Source: Brachypterus glaber (taxonomy: Eukaryota; Arthropoda; Insecta; Coleoptera; Kateretidae). From it: 64,000 bases of DNA. The stretch is taken from contig OY294048.1 in assembly GCA_958510825.1 (NCBI GenBank), forward strand, positions 25,810,300-25,874,299, in the 5' to 3' direction. A program made the translations under genes and the position numbers. The notes under the pieces are model-generated. The model searched no databases. It saw only the letters and a list, made by a program, of their open reading frames with translations, and was not told where the DNA came from. Shown here in pieces: positions 20,248-31,569 of this stretch; the first letter of the stretch is position 1, and each line of letters starts with the position of its first letter.

Positions 20248-22592
20248 TTACTCAAAATTATCATCAATATATGGTTTTAAATCCTGTACATGCCAATTGC
20301 CCTTTGAAATATGATGTTCATCTTCCAGCTCATAAACCCAAGTACCCATTTTCTTCTTAATAAAGAACGGACCAACATACTTTGTTGACAGTTTCGCATT
20401 TATATAATCTGCAGCACAAGAAAGTATTTTATTTTTGCGCCAAACTCTATCACCTATAGAATATTGGGCCGGTCTTCTCCTAAGATCATACACTTTCTTA
20501 TTTCGAAGATGAGCTTTAAACAGATTTTCCTTAATTTCCCTAAACATCTTTTAAAAAACCAATTGCCTAATTTTCACCGAATTATCTAATTTATCCTCAA
20601 CATCCTTGTTAACATATTTATCATATTGATCACCAAATGAAACGTAATTTCTACCAAAATTCGTGAAAAAAGGTGTAAAACCTGTTGTTTCACTTTTTGA
20701 TGTCCTTATTGCACACGCAATAGTTGCTAAATTTACATCCCATTTCCTCTGATCTGTTTTTACATATGTGGAAATCATTCTTTTCACCAACCCATTGACG
20801 CGTTCACAAGGATCAGCACGTGGATAATAATGAGCGGTGTATGATATTTTAGTACGATACTTAGAACACGCCTGAAATTCTTTGCTTTTCATCTGGACAC
20901 CATTGTCACAAATCAAAAAATGACTGGCTCCATACACCAAAAAGACATCTTCCTCTACATGCTTACAAAGAGCTTCAGCAGTAGCTGCTCTAGTAGGAAA
21001 CAATAATACACATTTACTAAAATAATCACTCTAAGTAATTATCGGTGAAAAAAAATACCCTATGCAAAAAAAAACAGAATCACTTTTTTTCTGGGTCCAA
21101 TTTTGTTAAGATTTATCTATATTAAATATTAAAAATTAATTATGTTTGGAACTAAAAAGTTTTTCTTCGTAAATCTTTAATTATTTTAGAATAACTTGTT
21201 TCATATATGAATTGAATAGAAAAAATTCTCATATTTTGCCAAATCTTTTATAATTATTTTTTAAAAATTTAATTAAAAAAAAAACAGGATGCTAAAAATA
21301 CTGGATTTTTTTTACAGAAATTACTACAGTATATGTATAATGAAAATAACCCATAAAAAATAATTTTTTTGTTTTATGCCATATTTTTTTTAATTTTTGC
21401 AATTATACTTATTTTGGACATATTGAAAAATTTCTTCACGTTCTTAGGAAATTTAACAACAAGAGTACTTAAAACCACGGGATGATCTTGGTAATGGACC
21501 AATATAATCAAGACTTATCATTTGCCAACAATTTTCAATTTTTGGACGACTACCCATAAGCCCTGCTGGTGCTTTTAGTTCCACCTTATACTCAGCACAA
21601 GTTTTACAAGCCTTAAAATACCTTATTACATCCACTTTCATTTTTGGCCAGAAATAACGTTCACAAAATTTCGCATAACATTTATAAATACCTACATGAC
21701 CTAAACGATCATCATCATGATAAAATTTTAACAATTCTGAACGACAATTTTTGGGCACAATAATTTTCCAATAATCTGATTTTTCAGATAATTCGGGGAT
21801 TTTACAATTAACATATTTATAAATAATACTATTTTCTACTCTCCAATTAGAATATTGTAACGGGTTAGCTTTAATTTTGACTTCCATATTTTTATACCAC
21901 TTATCTTTGGTTTCCGCAAACTTATCACTACTTAAAGAACTACTAACTACATTTACTACACCTACTTCTGGGACTGCCCTTAACAAAAAATCTGGTACCA
22001 CATTCTCTGCTCCTTTCCTATGTTCTATTTTAAAATCATATCCTTGCAACCGTACTATCCAACGACCTAAACGTCCCTGCGGATCTTTTAAATTATGCAA
22101 CCACTTCAAACTTGCATGATCAGTAATTATAGTAAATTTACCGTTATCTAAATAATTCCTTAATTTTTCTACCGCCCAAATTACTGCTAAGCACTCTTTT
22201 TCAGTGGTCGAAAATACTTTTTCCTGTTTTTTCAAAGACCTTGAAAGATAGCAGATCACTTTTTCGCCGTCTGGAAAGGTCTGCGAAAGAACAGCACCAA
22301 TTCCAAAATTGCTACTGTCCGTTTGTACAGTAAATTCTTTATCAAAATCTGGACAAGTAAGCATGGGATCTGTTACTAAACACTGTTTAAGATATTTGAA
22401 AGCACTATCACATTCTGGTGACCATATAAATTTTGCATGTTTTCTTGTTAACTGTGTTAACGGTTGTGACACTGAAGCAAAATCTTGTAAATTTCCGGTA
22501 CCAGGACACCATACCTAAGAAACGTCTAACTTCTGACACTGTTTTTGGAATAGTAATATTTAGAATTGCTTCTACTTTCGACTTATCTACAT
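20248..22592 (-). pseudogene. Element B pol, downstream half: RNase H and integrase
   Basis: From the insertion point of element C downward the frame encodes the RT connection, RNase H (VQTDSSNFGIGAVL about 22350; TTEKECLAVIWAVEKLR; ITDHASLKWLHNL) and the integrase zinc module (HVGIYKCYAKF...CKTCAEY, about 21750-21600). Catalytic residues lie in SLDYIGPLP (about 21500), LICDNG (about 20910) and DPCERVNG (about 20815). The tail (20547-20248) is the integrase C-terminal domain. It is interrupted by an AT-rich insert at about 21031-21450, a frame change near 22500 (just upstream of the open stretch ending at 22472), and a frame change at 20550. Upstream coding resumes at 40761. The three integrase acidic residues are retained. 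Confidence 0.88.
21031..21450. mobile_element. Probable MITE inside element B integrase
   Basis: About 420 bp of very AT-rich sequence separates the coding halves of the integrase core, between the FKY segment (about 21462) and the FSK segment (about 21020). The ends CTAAG (21031) and CTTAG (about 21443-21447) could be short inverted termini. No clear target duplication or coding content. Boundaries are approximate. Confidence 0.5.
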
Positions 22593-24105
22593 TGTTACGG
22601 TCTGTTTGACCTCACACCTATTGGGGTGCTTAGTGCATTTAATTTAATTTTAATAGTACTAACCTTTTATATAGTTTTTCTTAATTAAAATTACCATTTG
22701 GTAGTTTACTTTAGTAAATTTAATAATTATAACCTCACATTGCTATTGTCAAAATTTTCGGTGAAATAGCCATTAACTACTGTTCGTTTCGCATACTGCC
22801 CATTATTCATAACTAATATTTCTATGATATACGAAAATCGATTATTTTTAAATAATTTGTGGTTATTGGTAACTTAAAATAAAATAGAGTGGTAATTTAG
22901 TTATTATTAATGGTGGTTATTAATAAGTATTAATTATTGGATAATCGAATAATCGATACATGAATTGAGTTTTGCTATAATGAAAGTTGCGCATGCGCTT
23001 GAATTTTGACTTGGTCAAATGTCGCCATATCCAGTTTCTTTTCTTCTGTAATGTCTACCTGCAAAGACGTATTTAGTAAACGTAAACTTAGTTTAGAGCC
23101 AGAAACTATACTTCTGGTAAGTACAAAACCTATTTTAACTTTCGCATTGTGTGAAAAATGTTTGTATTCTTTATTAGGCTTTTTACCCGGGATTTTTAAT
23201 TGGGTATTCTGAATGTGACCTTCATTCGCCTTCATTTAACCTTCACACCTCGTGTACAAAATGTTGTAAAACTACAAGAATTTGATACTGTAGTGCAATT
23301 TAATACTTTGGAACCATTATCCGGACTGGATTTACGACATTGAATGTTTTGTGGACCCCAGGGGTATTCTAATTTGGACCAAAGGCTGAAGCTGTGTGTT
23401 GTTGGATATTTATGTCGTCCTGAGACATCAACGCTGGGATTGATCACTAAGGTGAAGTAAATTGTCACTATATTGAAGAAATATCGCTTCACGATATTAA
23501 AGTCATTTAACTTGTTCTGATTTTAATTATTTTCATTTATATCAATTAATAACACAAATTGAAGAAATATCGCTTCACGATATTAAATTCATTTAACTTG
23601 TTCTGCTTTCAATTATTTTCATTTATATCAATTAATAATGTCTATTGGAGACCTCTTATTTAACTTTTAGTTAAGTGAAATCATAGTTAAGATTATTTTT
23701 AGAAAAGTTGTGATCTGAGTAATATAGGGTGATTTTTGTAATATTTTTATACTCATTTGAGTAATTTTGATAATTTTTATAATATTTTATATATAATATT
23801 AGTAATTTAATTTAAATTCTATTGTGTTTAATTTAATAACCACTGTCTAGGACAACTAATAAAAATTTAGCAATCTCGGTTCATATATTAAATATAACTC
23901 TTATTTACTATATTACAGCAACCGAATCCCACATACCCCCACAGTCTTGTATTGTTCACCCCTGAGTCCGGTGCTTGCAACGTATAACCTCTAACTCTGA
24001 TATAATACCCAAAATCAGAACAATATAATAGCTGAACAGTACCAAAATCTGTGCTTTTCCTCCTAACAGGTAATTTGGCTAATATATTGCTTTTATGCCG
24101 TAGCA
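22593..24105 (+). repeat. Element C 5' LTR
   Basis: 1,513 bp, TGTTACGG...CCGTAGCA. It contains TGCGCATGCGC (22988-22998) and a doubled segment of about 95 bp (23470-23640), each copy carrying the hairpin AATATCG-CTTCA-CGATATT. It aligns with the 3' copy throughout with small indels. Antisense reading frames at 23888-24106 and elsewhere are not supported as genes. Confidence 0.9.
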
Positions 24106-24109
24106 AAAA

Positions 24110-24127
24110 TGGCGCTCGTAGTTAAAT
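24110..24127 (+). other. Element C primer binding site
   Basis: TGGCGCTCGTAGTTAAAT follows the 5' LTR after AAAA. TGG is the expected complement of a tRNA CCA end. Element F has TGGCGC at the same distance from its LTR. The tRNA cannot be named. Confidence 0.6.
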
Positions 24128-24429
24128 TGTTGTAATATAGTTGGCGTCCTTCCAATATCTTTGCAAAATTTTATTAGTTGGTCTGTTGGTAATGGTTGTT
24201 AAATTATAACTTCGGGTTATGATATATGTCTTAAATTTTTTGCGGAAGACAGGTAGTGTGCATAAAACCATTTAGGTATTTTTAATTCTGTGTATATTTA
24301 AAGTCCCCTTATTTTTGTTTTGTACCTTTTAGGTACAGGAAATTGGTTTAGTCAAATATTCCATTTGTAAGTCCAAGACATAAGTTTTGTGCTTAGTAGT
24401 TATATTTTTGAGCATTACTAGGTCACATT

Positions 24430-24785
24430 TTGTGCGGTAAGGCGCACGTGTCTTTTTTGATTTGTTAGTGCATACAATACATTTATTTTTAGTTCAAGCA
24501 CTTTATGTACAGTAGGTACTTTTGTGTACAGTACTGTTTATTTTAGTTTAAGAATTTTGTGTGGTAAGTCACACAGTATTTGTACACTTTATGTACAGTA
24601 CTTTTTATTTCAGTTTAAGTATTTTGTGTGTTAAGTCGCACAGTATTTGTTCACTTGTGAACAGTACTTTTATTTTAGTAGTAGTATTTTGTGTGGTCAG
24701 TCACACAGTATCTATGCGTCTTGTGTAGGTACAGCAATAGAGTACAGTTATTTTGTGTGGTCAGTCACACAGTTTTTGGTACTCT
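24430..24785 (+). repeat. Element C leader: TTTTGTGTGGTCAGTCACACAG repeats
   Basis: Four units spaced about 60-80 bp carry TTTTGTGTGG(T)(A/C)AGTCACACAG (near 24547, 24611, 24689, 24750), each with the short inverted pair TGTGTG/CACACA. GTACAGTACTTTT blocks lie between. The open frame at 24691-24978 crosses these repeats and is not accepted as a gene. Confidence 0.7.
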
Positions 24786-25049
24786 AGTGCACTTAATTTT
24801 ATTTACATTTGGGGTAATACAAAAAAAAATACCCAAAAAGATTTGTCCTTGTATGCAGTCTTTGTATAGTATATTTTATTTTGGTTTATGTACACATTCG
24901 TCGTTCACAAATAATTTCCATTTTAGTACCTCGCAGGTACAGTTACAGAAGAAGAAACTTTTAACGTGTAGTAAGTAATCGTCCTTGTTATTTAGTTAAA
25001 ATTTAGTTTTTCAATTGTAATCAATTTTTATTAGCTCTCAATTTTTTAC

Positions 25050-26460
25050 TTTTAAGGTGGTTCGCAGAAGGGAAATATTTTTGCCTACAAAAATAGATAT
25101 TATTGGCCTTTGTTTTTGCTAGCTCATATTGACATTGAATGCTTTTTCTTTAAAGTTGTAGTACAATTCAAAGGATTTAGGGTCTTTTTAGTACAGTTTA
25201 GAAGTTTTAATATTTTGTTGATCATTAAGGTGGTCTATAAAAGATTCATTCTTCGCAAAAGTTCTAAAAATATTTTAAATACTTAAGTTTTTGAAATTTT
25301 GTTGAACATTAAGGTGGGCCATAATATTTTTTTTAAAAATTGTTAGAAAGTTTTGAATACTTCGTTCTTTCAGAATTGTGATATAATTCGAAAGGTTTCA
25401 GGTCTTTTTAGTACAGTTTAGAAGTTGTAATATTTTGTCGATCATTAAGGTGGTCTATAAAAGATTCATTCTTCGCAAAAGTTCTAAAAATATTTTAAAT
25501 ACTTTTATTTTTGCGGTCTTGTAGCGCAGTAGAAAGAAAAAGTTTTTGAAATTTTGTTGAACATTAGGTGGGCCATAATATTTTTTTTTCAAAAATTCTT
25601 TGGAAGTTTTAAATACTTTTGTTCTTTCAGAATTGTGACATAATTCAAAAGATTTAGGGTCTTTTTGGTACAGTTTAGAAGTTGTAATATTTTGTCGATC
25701 ATTAAGGTGGTCTATAAAAGATTCATTCTTCGCAAAATTTCTAAAAATATTTTAAATACTTTTATTCTTGTGGTCTTGTAGCACAGTAGAAAGAAAAAGT
25801 TTTTGAAATTTTGTTGAAAATTAAGGTGGGCCATAATAAAAAATTTTTCAAAAATTGTTTGGAAGTTTTAAATACTTTTGTTCTTTCAGAATTGTGATGT
25901 AATTCAAAAGATTTAGGGTCTTTTTGGTACAGTTTAGAAGTTCTAATATTTTGTCGATTATTTAGGTGGTCTATAAAAGATTCATTTTTCGCAAAAGTTC
26001 TAAAAATATTTTAAATACTTTTATTCTTGCGGTCTTGTAGCGCAGTAGAAAAAAAAAGTTTTTGAAATTTTGTTAAACATTAAGGTGGGCCATAATATTT
26101 TTTTCAAAAATTTTTTAGAAAGTTTTAAATACTTCGTTCTTTCAGAATTGTGATATAATTCGAAAGGTTTAAGGTTTTTTTAGTACAGTTTAGAAGTATT
26201 AATATTTTGTCGATCATTAAGGTGGTCTATAAAAGATTCATTCTTTGCAGAATTTCTAAAAATATTTTAAATATTTTTATTCTTGCGGTCTTGTAGCGCA
26301 GTAGTAAGAAAGAATTTTAAGATTTTCTTGAAAATTAGGTGGGCCAAAAAAATTTTTTCGAAAGAAATTTTGGGAAATTGGGTTTGCATTTCAAAGGGTG
26401 TTAAATTAATACGATTTAAGATTTTTAGCGATCATTAAGGTGGTCCCTAATTTTTACTTT
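25050..26460 (+). repeat. Element C leader: about 257-bp tandem repeat, five copies
   Basis: The block GGTGGTCTATAAAAGATTCA starts at about 25230, 25449, 25707, 25965 and 26221 (spacings 219, 258, 258, 256). Each unit also contains GCGGTCTTGTAGCGCAGTAG, a GGTGGGCCATAAT block and GTACAGTTTAGAAGT. Copies are similar but not identical. No coding frame runs through them. Positions 26460-26773 beyond show no repeat or gene. Confidence 0.85.
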
Positions 26461-26778
26461 CCCAGAATTTTTGAAAAACTTTTTATTGGAAAATATTGAG
26501 TAGCTGTGTTTTCGTTATTTATTACCTAGATATTAAGCAATTATAATTTATACACTATAGTAAAACAAGACAGGATTTAAAATTTTTCTTGAACAAAATT
26601 ATAACCAAAAAAATATAATTTTGATACTTCTTTCAAAATTCACATAACAAAAAAAAATTAATTCTCTAAATTAAAGTTTCCATTTTATTATTCATTCATT
26701 TAGTATTTTTTAAACTTTACTGAAGCTTGACTTTGAACTTTCTCATTTGATATTTTAGTACCATTTTTTCATTACCCC

Positions 26779-27104
26779 TGTCCAGACGGCTCAAGTGATG
26801 TTAAGGGTTGACTGTATTAAATTCGTTACCTTAAATCCTCGTAACGAATCTCCATAGGCTGATTCCAGTTTGTGTATAATTTCCACGAATAAATAGTCGC
26901 CCTTTGCTTTTGGCAATTACTGTTTACATTTAGAATGTTGCATATTTTGTATACCGGCCACGATATCGAATCAACGCGTAAACCGGCGCTTATTGTGCTA
27001 ATTACTTGACTGACTTGACGCGTGCCGAGGTATCTTTACCGAGCACGCATTTTGGAAATATGGGTCATTCCATAGAGAGAGGCACAATTTTACAATTTTG
27101 TACA
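26779..27104 (-). repeat. BEL element 3' LTR (left copy)
   Basis: 326 bp. It lacks the segment GAAAATAGGTGAAGTGATG... present in the right copy and has a small duplication of ACAATTTT near its inner end. Confidence 0.9.
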
Positions 27105-27318
27105 CTCCCCCCCGATGAATGGACCCGGTCCATTCATGACTACTAATAAAAAAAACTATTTAGTAGCAGAAACCAAAATAAAGATAAACGATAAATAAAA
27201 AAAGTAATCGCATTATCCTGCAATGAGGTAAATAACCCAAATTAATTAATAATTAATTATAATTATACTAAAATTCCCCAACTTCTAAATCTAAAAATAT
27301 AAACTAAATTTAAAGTTA

Positions 27319-28806
27319 CTACTGCGAAGGCAGTGGACAAAGTTTGACCAAAGGTCGCTTCAAGGTGCCATGCACCGTACGAACGGATGCTACTCTTGCC
27401 ACCTTGTCAGTACCACGGTGGAGCTCTAAAATTCTACCAAGCACCCACTTACTAGAAGGTAAGTTGTCCTCCTTTATAACTACTAAGGAACCCTCCAAAG
27501 GAGGATTTTCGGACTTATGCCACTTTTGACGCTGTTGAAGCGTTTGCAGGTACTCAAGCCGCCAACGTTGCCAAATATGTTGCTGGAAACTTTGTATAAG
27601 TTGCCAACGGGAGAGACGACCGAGGGAAACCGCGGTCAAATCCTCATCTGGAGGTGAGGAAACTGGCTTCATATTGAGCAAGTAATTGGGAGTAAGAGCG
27701 GTGAGGTCATTCGGGTCAGTGCTCATGGCCATTAATGGTCGGGAGTTGAGTACTGACTCGATTTGAGTCAAAAGAGTGGTGAATTCCTCAAAGGTAAGAG
27801 TTTGTTCACCAATAGTTCTAGCAATGTGGCCCTTCATGCCGCTTCCCAAAGGCCGCCCATGTGTTGCGCGGAAGGGGGGTTAAATTGCCACGTAATTGCG
27901 AGGTGATCACACGCTCCTTTCATTAACTCCAAGAACTCTCGGTCGGCACTGACGAAGTTAGTACCACAGTCACTGTGGATATCCGTTACAGGTCTTCTAC
28001 GGGAGGAAAACATACGAAATGCCCCGATAAAAGCATCCGTGCTGAGACGATACCAGCTCAATGTGGATAGCTTTCGTGGCAAAGCAAACAAATACACAAA
28101 TATAAGCTTTATACATTTTTGCTCCACGGTATCGCCCCATAGATACCTTGTATGGACCCCCCATGTCAACCCCACAGATAGTAAAGGCCTTAAACTGCGT
28201 TACTCTATGTTGGGGTAGGTTTCCCATTAGGGGGGTAAGTGGTTTAGAATTCACCCTAAAACATTTATAGCACCTGGAAAGACAGCGATTAATCGCTTGC
28301 TTTGCTCCCAGGATCCAAAACTGCTGACCTATAAGATAATGTATTGTTTGGGTTTCGGGGTGCAAATGTTTCTTATGAAAGGAAAATATAATTAAATCAG
28401 TAAAAGCATGATCTCTTGGCAGAAGAATTGGAAACTTTGATTCAAAGGATAATTGAGAGTGCCTTAATCTGCCCCCGACGCGTATTGTCCCCTTTTCGTC
28501 CAGAAAGGGAGACAACTTGCGGAGAGGTTTTTCACATAATTTGTTGCGATCTATGATTGTGATTTCCTTACTGAACACAGACTGTTGAACTGCTTTAGCT
28601 AACATAATGGTAGCATTGTGTAGTTCTGTCTCTGTCAGCGCACCAAAGTGGGTCTTTTTCTTTCTACAAATATTAATGAAACGCAACAAGTATGCCATAA
28701 TTCCCTGAATTTTTCTCAAAGACGAAAACCGATTAAATAATTTCTCAACTATGCCCTTATCTTCAACTATCAAAAGCGAGAGATTCGGCGGCTTAGCTGC
28801 CTCCAA
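27319..28806 (-). pseudogene. BEL integrase with C-terminal domain, frameshifted
   Basis: From 28806 downward the region holds an integrase zinc module (HKKHLHPETQTIHYL ... CLSRCYKCFR, about 28370-28260), then GVDMGGPY (about 28170) with the first catalytic Asp. The frame shifts near 28060. The next frame shows SDCGTNF (about 27972-27950) and AQHMGGLWEAA (about 27865-27835) with the catalytic Glu. A shift at about 27840 leads to the C-terminal domain (27849-27319), ending LVKLCPLPSQ as usual for BEL/Pao polyproteins. It would insert the cDNA with 5-bp duplication. Two frameshifts; residues intact. Confidence 0.88.
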
Positions 28807-28849
28807 TTCTGCTTCTATAACCGGTGAAGGAAAACTAGAAATAGGCTAC

Positions 28850-29523
28850 TCACTCTGTGGTAAACTTAGGAGGGCCTTTAAACCAAAGCGTATTTCCTGA
28901 AAATTCCAGTGGTAGTATACCACGACTAGCGACATCTGCCGGGTTATCGGCAGAACATACGTGTCCCCAACAGGCAGGTGCTAAAATTCCTGAAATATAG
29001 CTTGTCCTATTTGCAACAAAGGTCTTCCACCTCTTTGCAGAATAATTGTTTATCCAATAAAGTGTAATTGTTGAATCGGACCATGCAAAAATCCTGTCGA
29101 CTTTTATTTTGGTTTTAAATGTATCCAAAACAAACTTAAAGGTTTTACTCAATAGAACTGCACCGCACAACTCCAGACGAGGGAGTGAAACTTGTTTAAG
29201 TGAAGCCACTTAGAAATACGACCATCAAAATGGATGGCACGCAGATAGATAGAACAAGCATAGCCTTTTAGGCTACTGTCACTAAAACCGTGAAGTTCAA
29301 GGCGAACTTTATCATACTTGATATCCAAAAAACGTTCTATTTTTAAACTACCAAGATGTGTAAGTTCAGATTTAAATTGAGTCCACTTAGACACAACTTC
29401 AGGGGGAGGGGTTTCATCCCACTGTGCCCCAACTGACCATAAAAATTGAATCAGGTGTTTGACAAAAAAGGTAATAGGGGCAAGAAAACCTAGTGGATCC
29501 CAAATCCTAGCCACGTCAGACAA
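28850..29523 (-). pseudogene. BEL RNase H region, frameshifted
   Basis: The upper part (29523-29149) begins with the BEL/Pao motif WDPLGFLAPITFFVK and carries HGFSDSSLKGYACSIYLR, the first RNase H strand. A shift near 29210 leads to SLPRLELCGAVLLSK (Glu), FAWSDSTITLYWI (Asp) and NPADVASRG (closing Asp), ending near 28850. All four acidic positions of the Pao-type RNase H can be seen. The domain is broken only by the frameshift. Confidence 0.87.
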
Positions 29524-29611
29524 AATAGAACGCTTTGTAGCAAAACAGTCTGAAGCAGGAATCCAGGATTTTCAAAACACTATCTTCTGTGTCAAACGTA
29601 ATGGTTTGACA

Positions 29612-30527
29612 CTACTCGGCCGGTAAGTTATGCATTAGACGTGGACAATTGCTTGACCACTTTCGCATTTCAAACTTGCCTTTGCCTAGAAGGGATACTA
29701 ACTGAGACTGCAGTAGCTGTGCCTTTTCTAGGTCATCCGCCCCTCCCAAGCAATCGTCCACGTATAAAGAGGAACTCAAGGCCTGGGCGGCTAACGGATA
29801 ATTATGGCCTTCATCGTAAACCAACTGCGCAAACGTGCGCATAGCGAGGTGAACATGAAAGACCAAATATGACCCTTGTTAAAACATATTCTTCAATGGG
29901 ATCTTCTGGAGTAAATCTCTAAAGAATTTTTTGGTATTTTTGATGCACTTCAGTGATCAAAATCTGTAGGAACATTTTCTTAATATCTCCACATACTACA
30001 ATTTTTGGTAAACGAAAGTTTAATAACAAGGCAGAGATATTTGCTTGTAATTTGGGGCCTGTCATAAGAAGGTCATTTAGAGATTTTTGATTGGAACTCT
30101 CTGCACTGCCATCAAATACAACGCAGAGTTTAGTGGTTGTACTATCCAATTTACAAACTGCACTGTGTGGAAGGTAGTAATTTGCTCCGTTTTCCGAAGT
30201 GGGACCGGAAGCTTTTACTAGATGACCACTTTCCAGGTAGTCTTTAATGACTTCGGCATAAAAAATCTTTAACTCTGGATCCTTATTAAATCTTCTTTCC
30301 AATGAGTGGAACCATCTAAGTGCCATTGATCGAGATTCACCCAAAGAAAATGGCTCGGGGTCTCGAAATGGCAAATCTACTATATATCGCCCATCAAAGG
30401 TGCGCTTGACAGATTCTACGAACTTTTGTTCGCATGAAATGTCTTCCGGAGAAGCGTTTTTTCGTTCAGGGACCTGTTCTATCTCCCAAAAACGTGTGGG
30501 ATCAAAGCTTTGAACGGTAGTCAACAA
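29612..30527 (-). pseudogene. BEL reverse transcriptase, interrupted
   Basis: From 30527 downward: RWFHSLERRFNKDPEL (linker), YYLPHSAVCK and VVFDGSAESSNQKSLND, typical of Pao RT, then VVCGDIKKMFLQI with the first catalytic Asp (about 30000). A TAG near 29917 and a frameshift near 29850 follow. The YVDD box lies in SSLYVDDCLGGADD (about 29775-29735). Another frame change occurs near 29610. The upstream end is displaced by the 76-bp duplication at 30454-30605. Confidence 0.88.
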
Positions 30528-30605
30528 AAGCGTGTTTTCTTTCAGGAACCTGTTCTATCTCCCAAAAACGTGTGGGATCAAAGCTTTCAACGGTAGTCAA
30601 CAAAG
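30454..30605 (-). repeat. 76-bp tandem duplication in BEL pol
   Basis: The segment with ACCTGTTCTATCTCCCAAAA occurs at 30472 and again at 30548, a period of 76 bp. 76 is not a multiple of three, so the reading frame between protease and RT is shifted, and the same peptide stretch appears twice, once at the end of each open frame. Confidence 0.88.
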
Positions 30606-31569
30606 CAATGGTAGGGGAAGCCGAATATGAAACTTTTCCCATTATTATCCAACCAAAGACTGTATCTAGTGCAATAGGTTCCCCCTCTCCCCCTGAAATT
30701 TTACCTGGCTTTACTATCTGAGAAAAAATATCAGCACCAAGAATCATATCCACTGCACTGGGGCTATGATAATGGAGATCTGCCAGTTGCAGATTTTCTA
30801 AGTGTTGCCACTTAGATGATTCCAAAGAATTCAAGGGAACATTTGCGACCAAATGCGGTAAGATGACAGCTTCCGCGGAAATAATAGGACCAGGTCTATT
30901 AAAAGGTTTAAAAAGGCACTGTGTCATTCCTTGTGAAACTACTGGAGAATTTGCATTAATACCTGTAACCGTCGAGCAAACATTACTTTTTGTTAAACCC
31001 AATTTAGTAACACATCTTCGTGTCATAAAGGATGTCATACTGCCCGTATCAAGTAGACAACGAACTGGTTGAAAACTATTGCGAGAATCTTGAACTAATA
31101 CCAACATAGTAGCCAACAAGACTGAAGAATTAGACGTAGCAGCAAGAGTAACCTTATCCTTCTCAGTGCTACCACCTTGTGCTGAAGTGCTGGAACGCGA
31201 AATGGGTTCTGTTGCACTTCGACTACTGTTGCCAAAGGAAGCAGTAGTAACTGAGCCCTCAAAATGAAGTAAGGAATGGTGCTTATATCTGCAAGATATG
31301 CAGTTATTCTTAGCAGTACAATTTCTTACACTATGCGGTTTTAAACAATTGATGCATAAATGTAATTCTTTGACAATATCATAACGTTGTTTGGGATTTT
31401 GTCTTAAAAAGGAGTGACAATTATTAATTGAATGATTGGACTTACAATATCCACACTTAGAATCGACAGAATTTACCACAAAAGAGTGTAAATTGTGTAG
31501 ATTATAAATCCGCTTTATCCGCTCATACTGAGCTTGCCTCTTATTAATTAAGGCGTTCTGTGTCGACAT
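30502..31569 (-). pseudogene. BEL Gag-protease, N-terminally shortened
   Basis: The start is ATG at 31569-31567 (MSTQNALINKRQAQYERIKR). Only about 35 residues precede the zinc knuckles (CGYCKSNHSINNCHSF, then CINCLKPHSVRNCTAKNNC, about 31450-31270), whereas BEL/Pao Gag usually has a long capsid-like domain before them, so an in-frame deletion is likely. The aspartic protease motif CLLDTGSMTSFMT lies at about 31057-31019, and the DUF1758-like remainder includes DMILGADIFS (about 30750). The frame runs into the 76-bp duplication and ends at 30502. Confidence 0.85.

Noticed and set aside
23888..24106. Conserved small gene, also present at 40540-40785 on the minus strand
   Set aside because: Both copies are the same stretch of the element C LTR in antisense; conservation only reflects LTR identity.
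25050..26460. CRISPR array or Pol III genes in the element C leader
   Set aside because: Units are long, contiguous and without unique spacers; GTAGCGCAGTAG looks like an A box but no B box follows.
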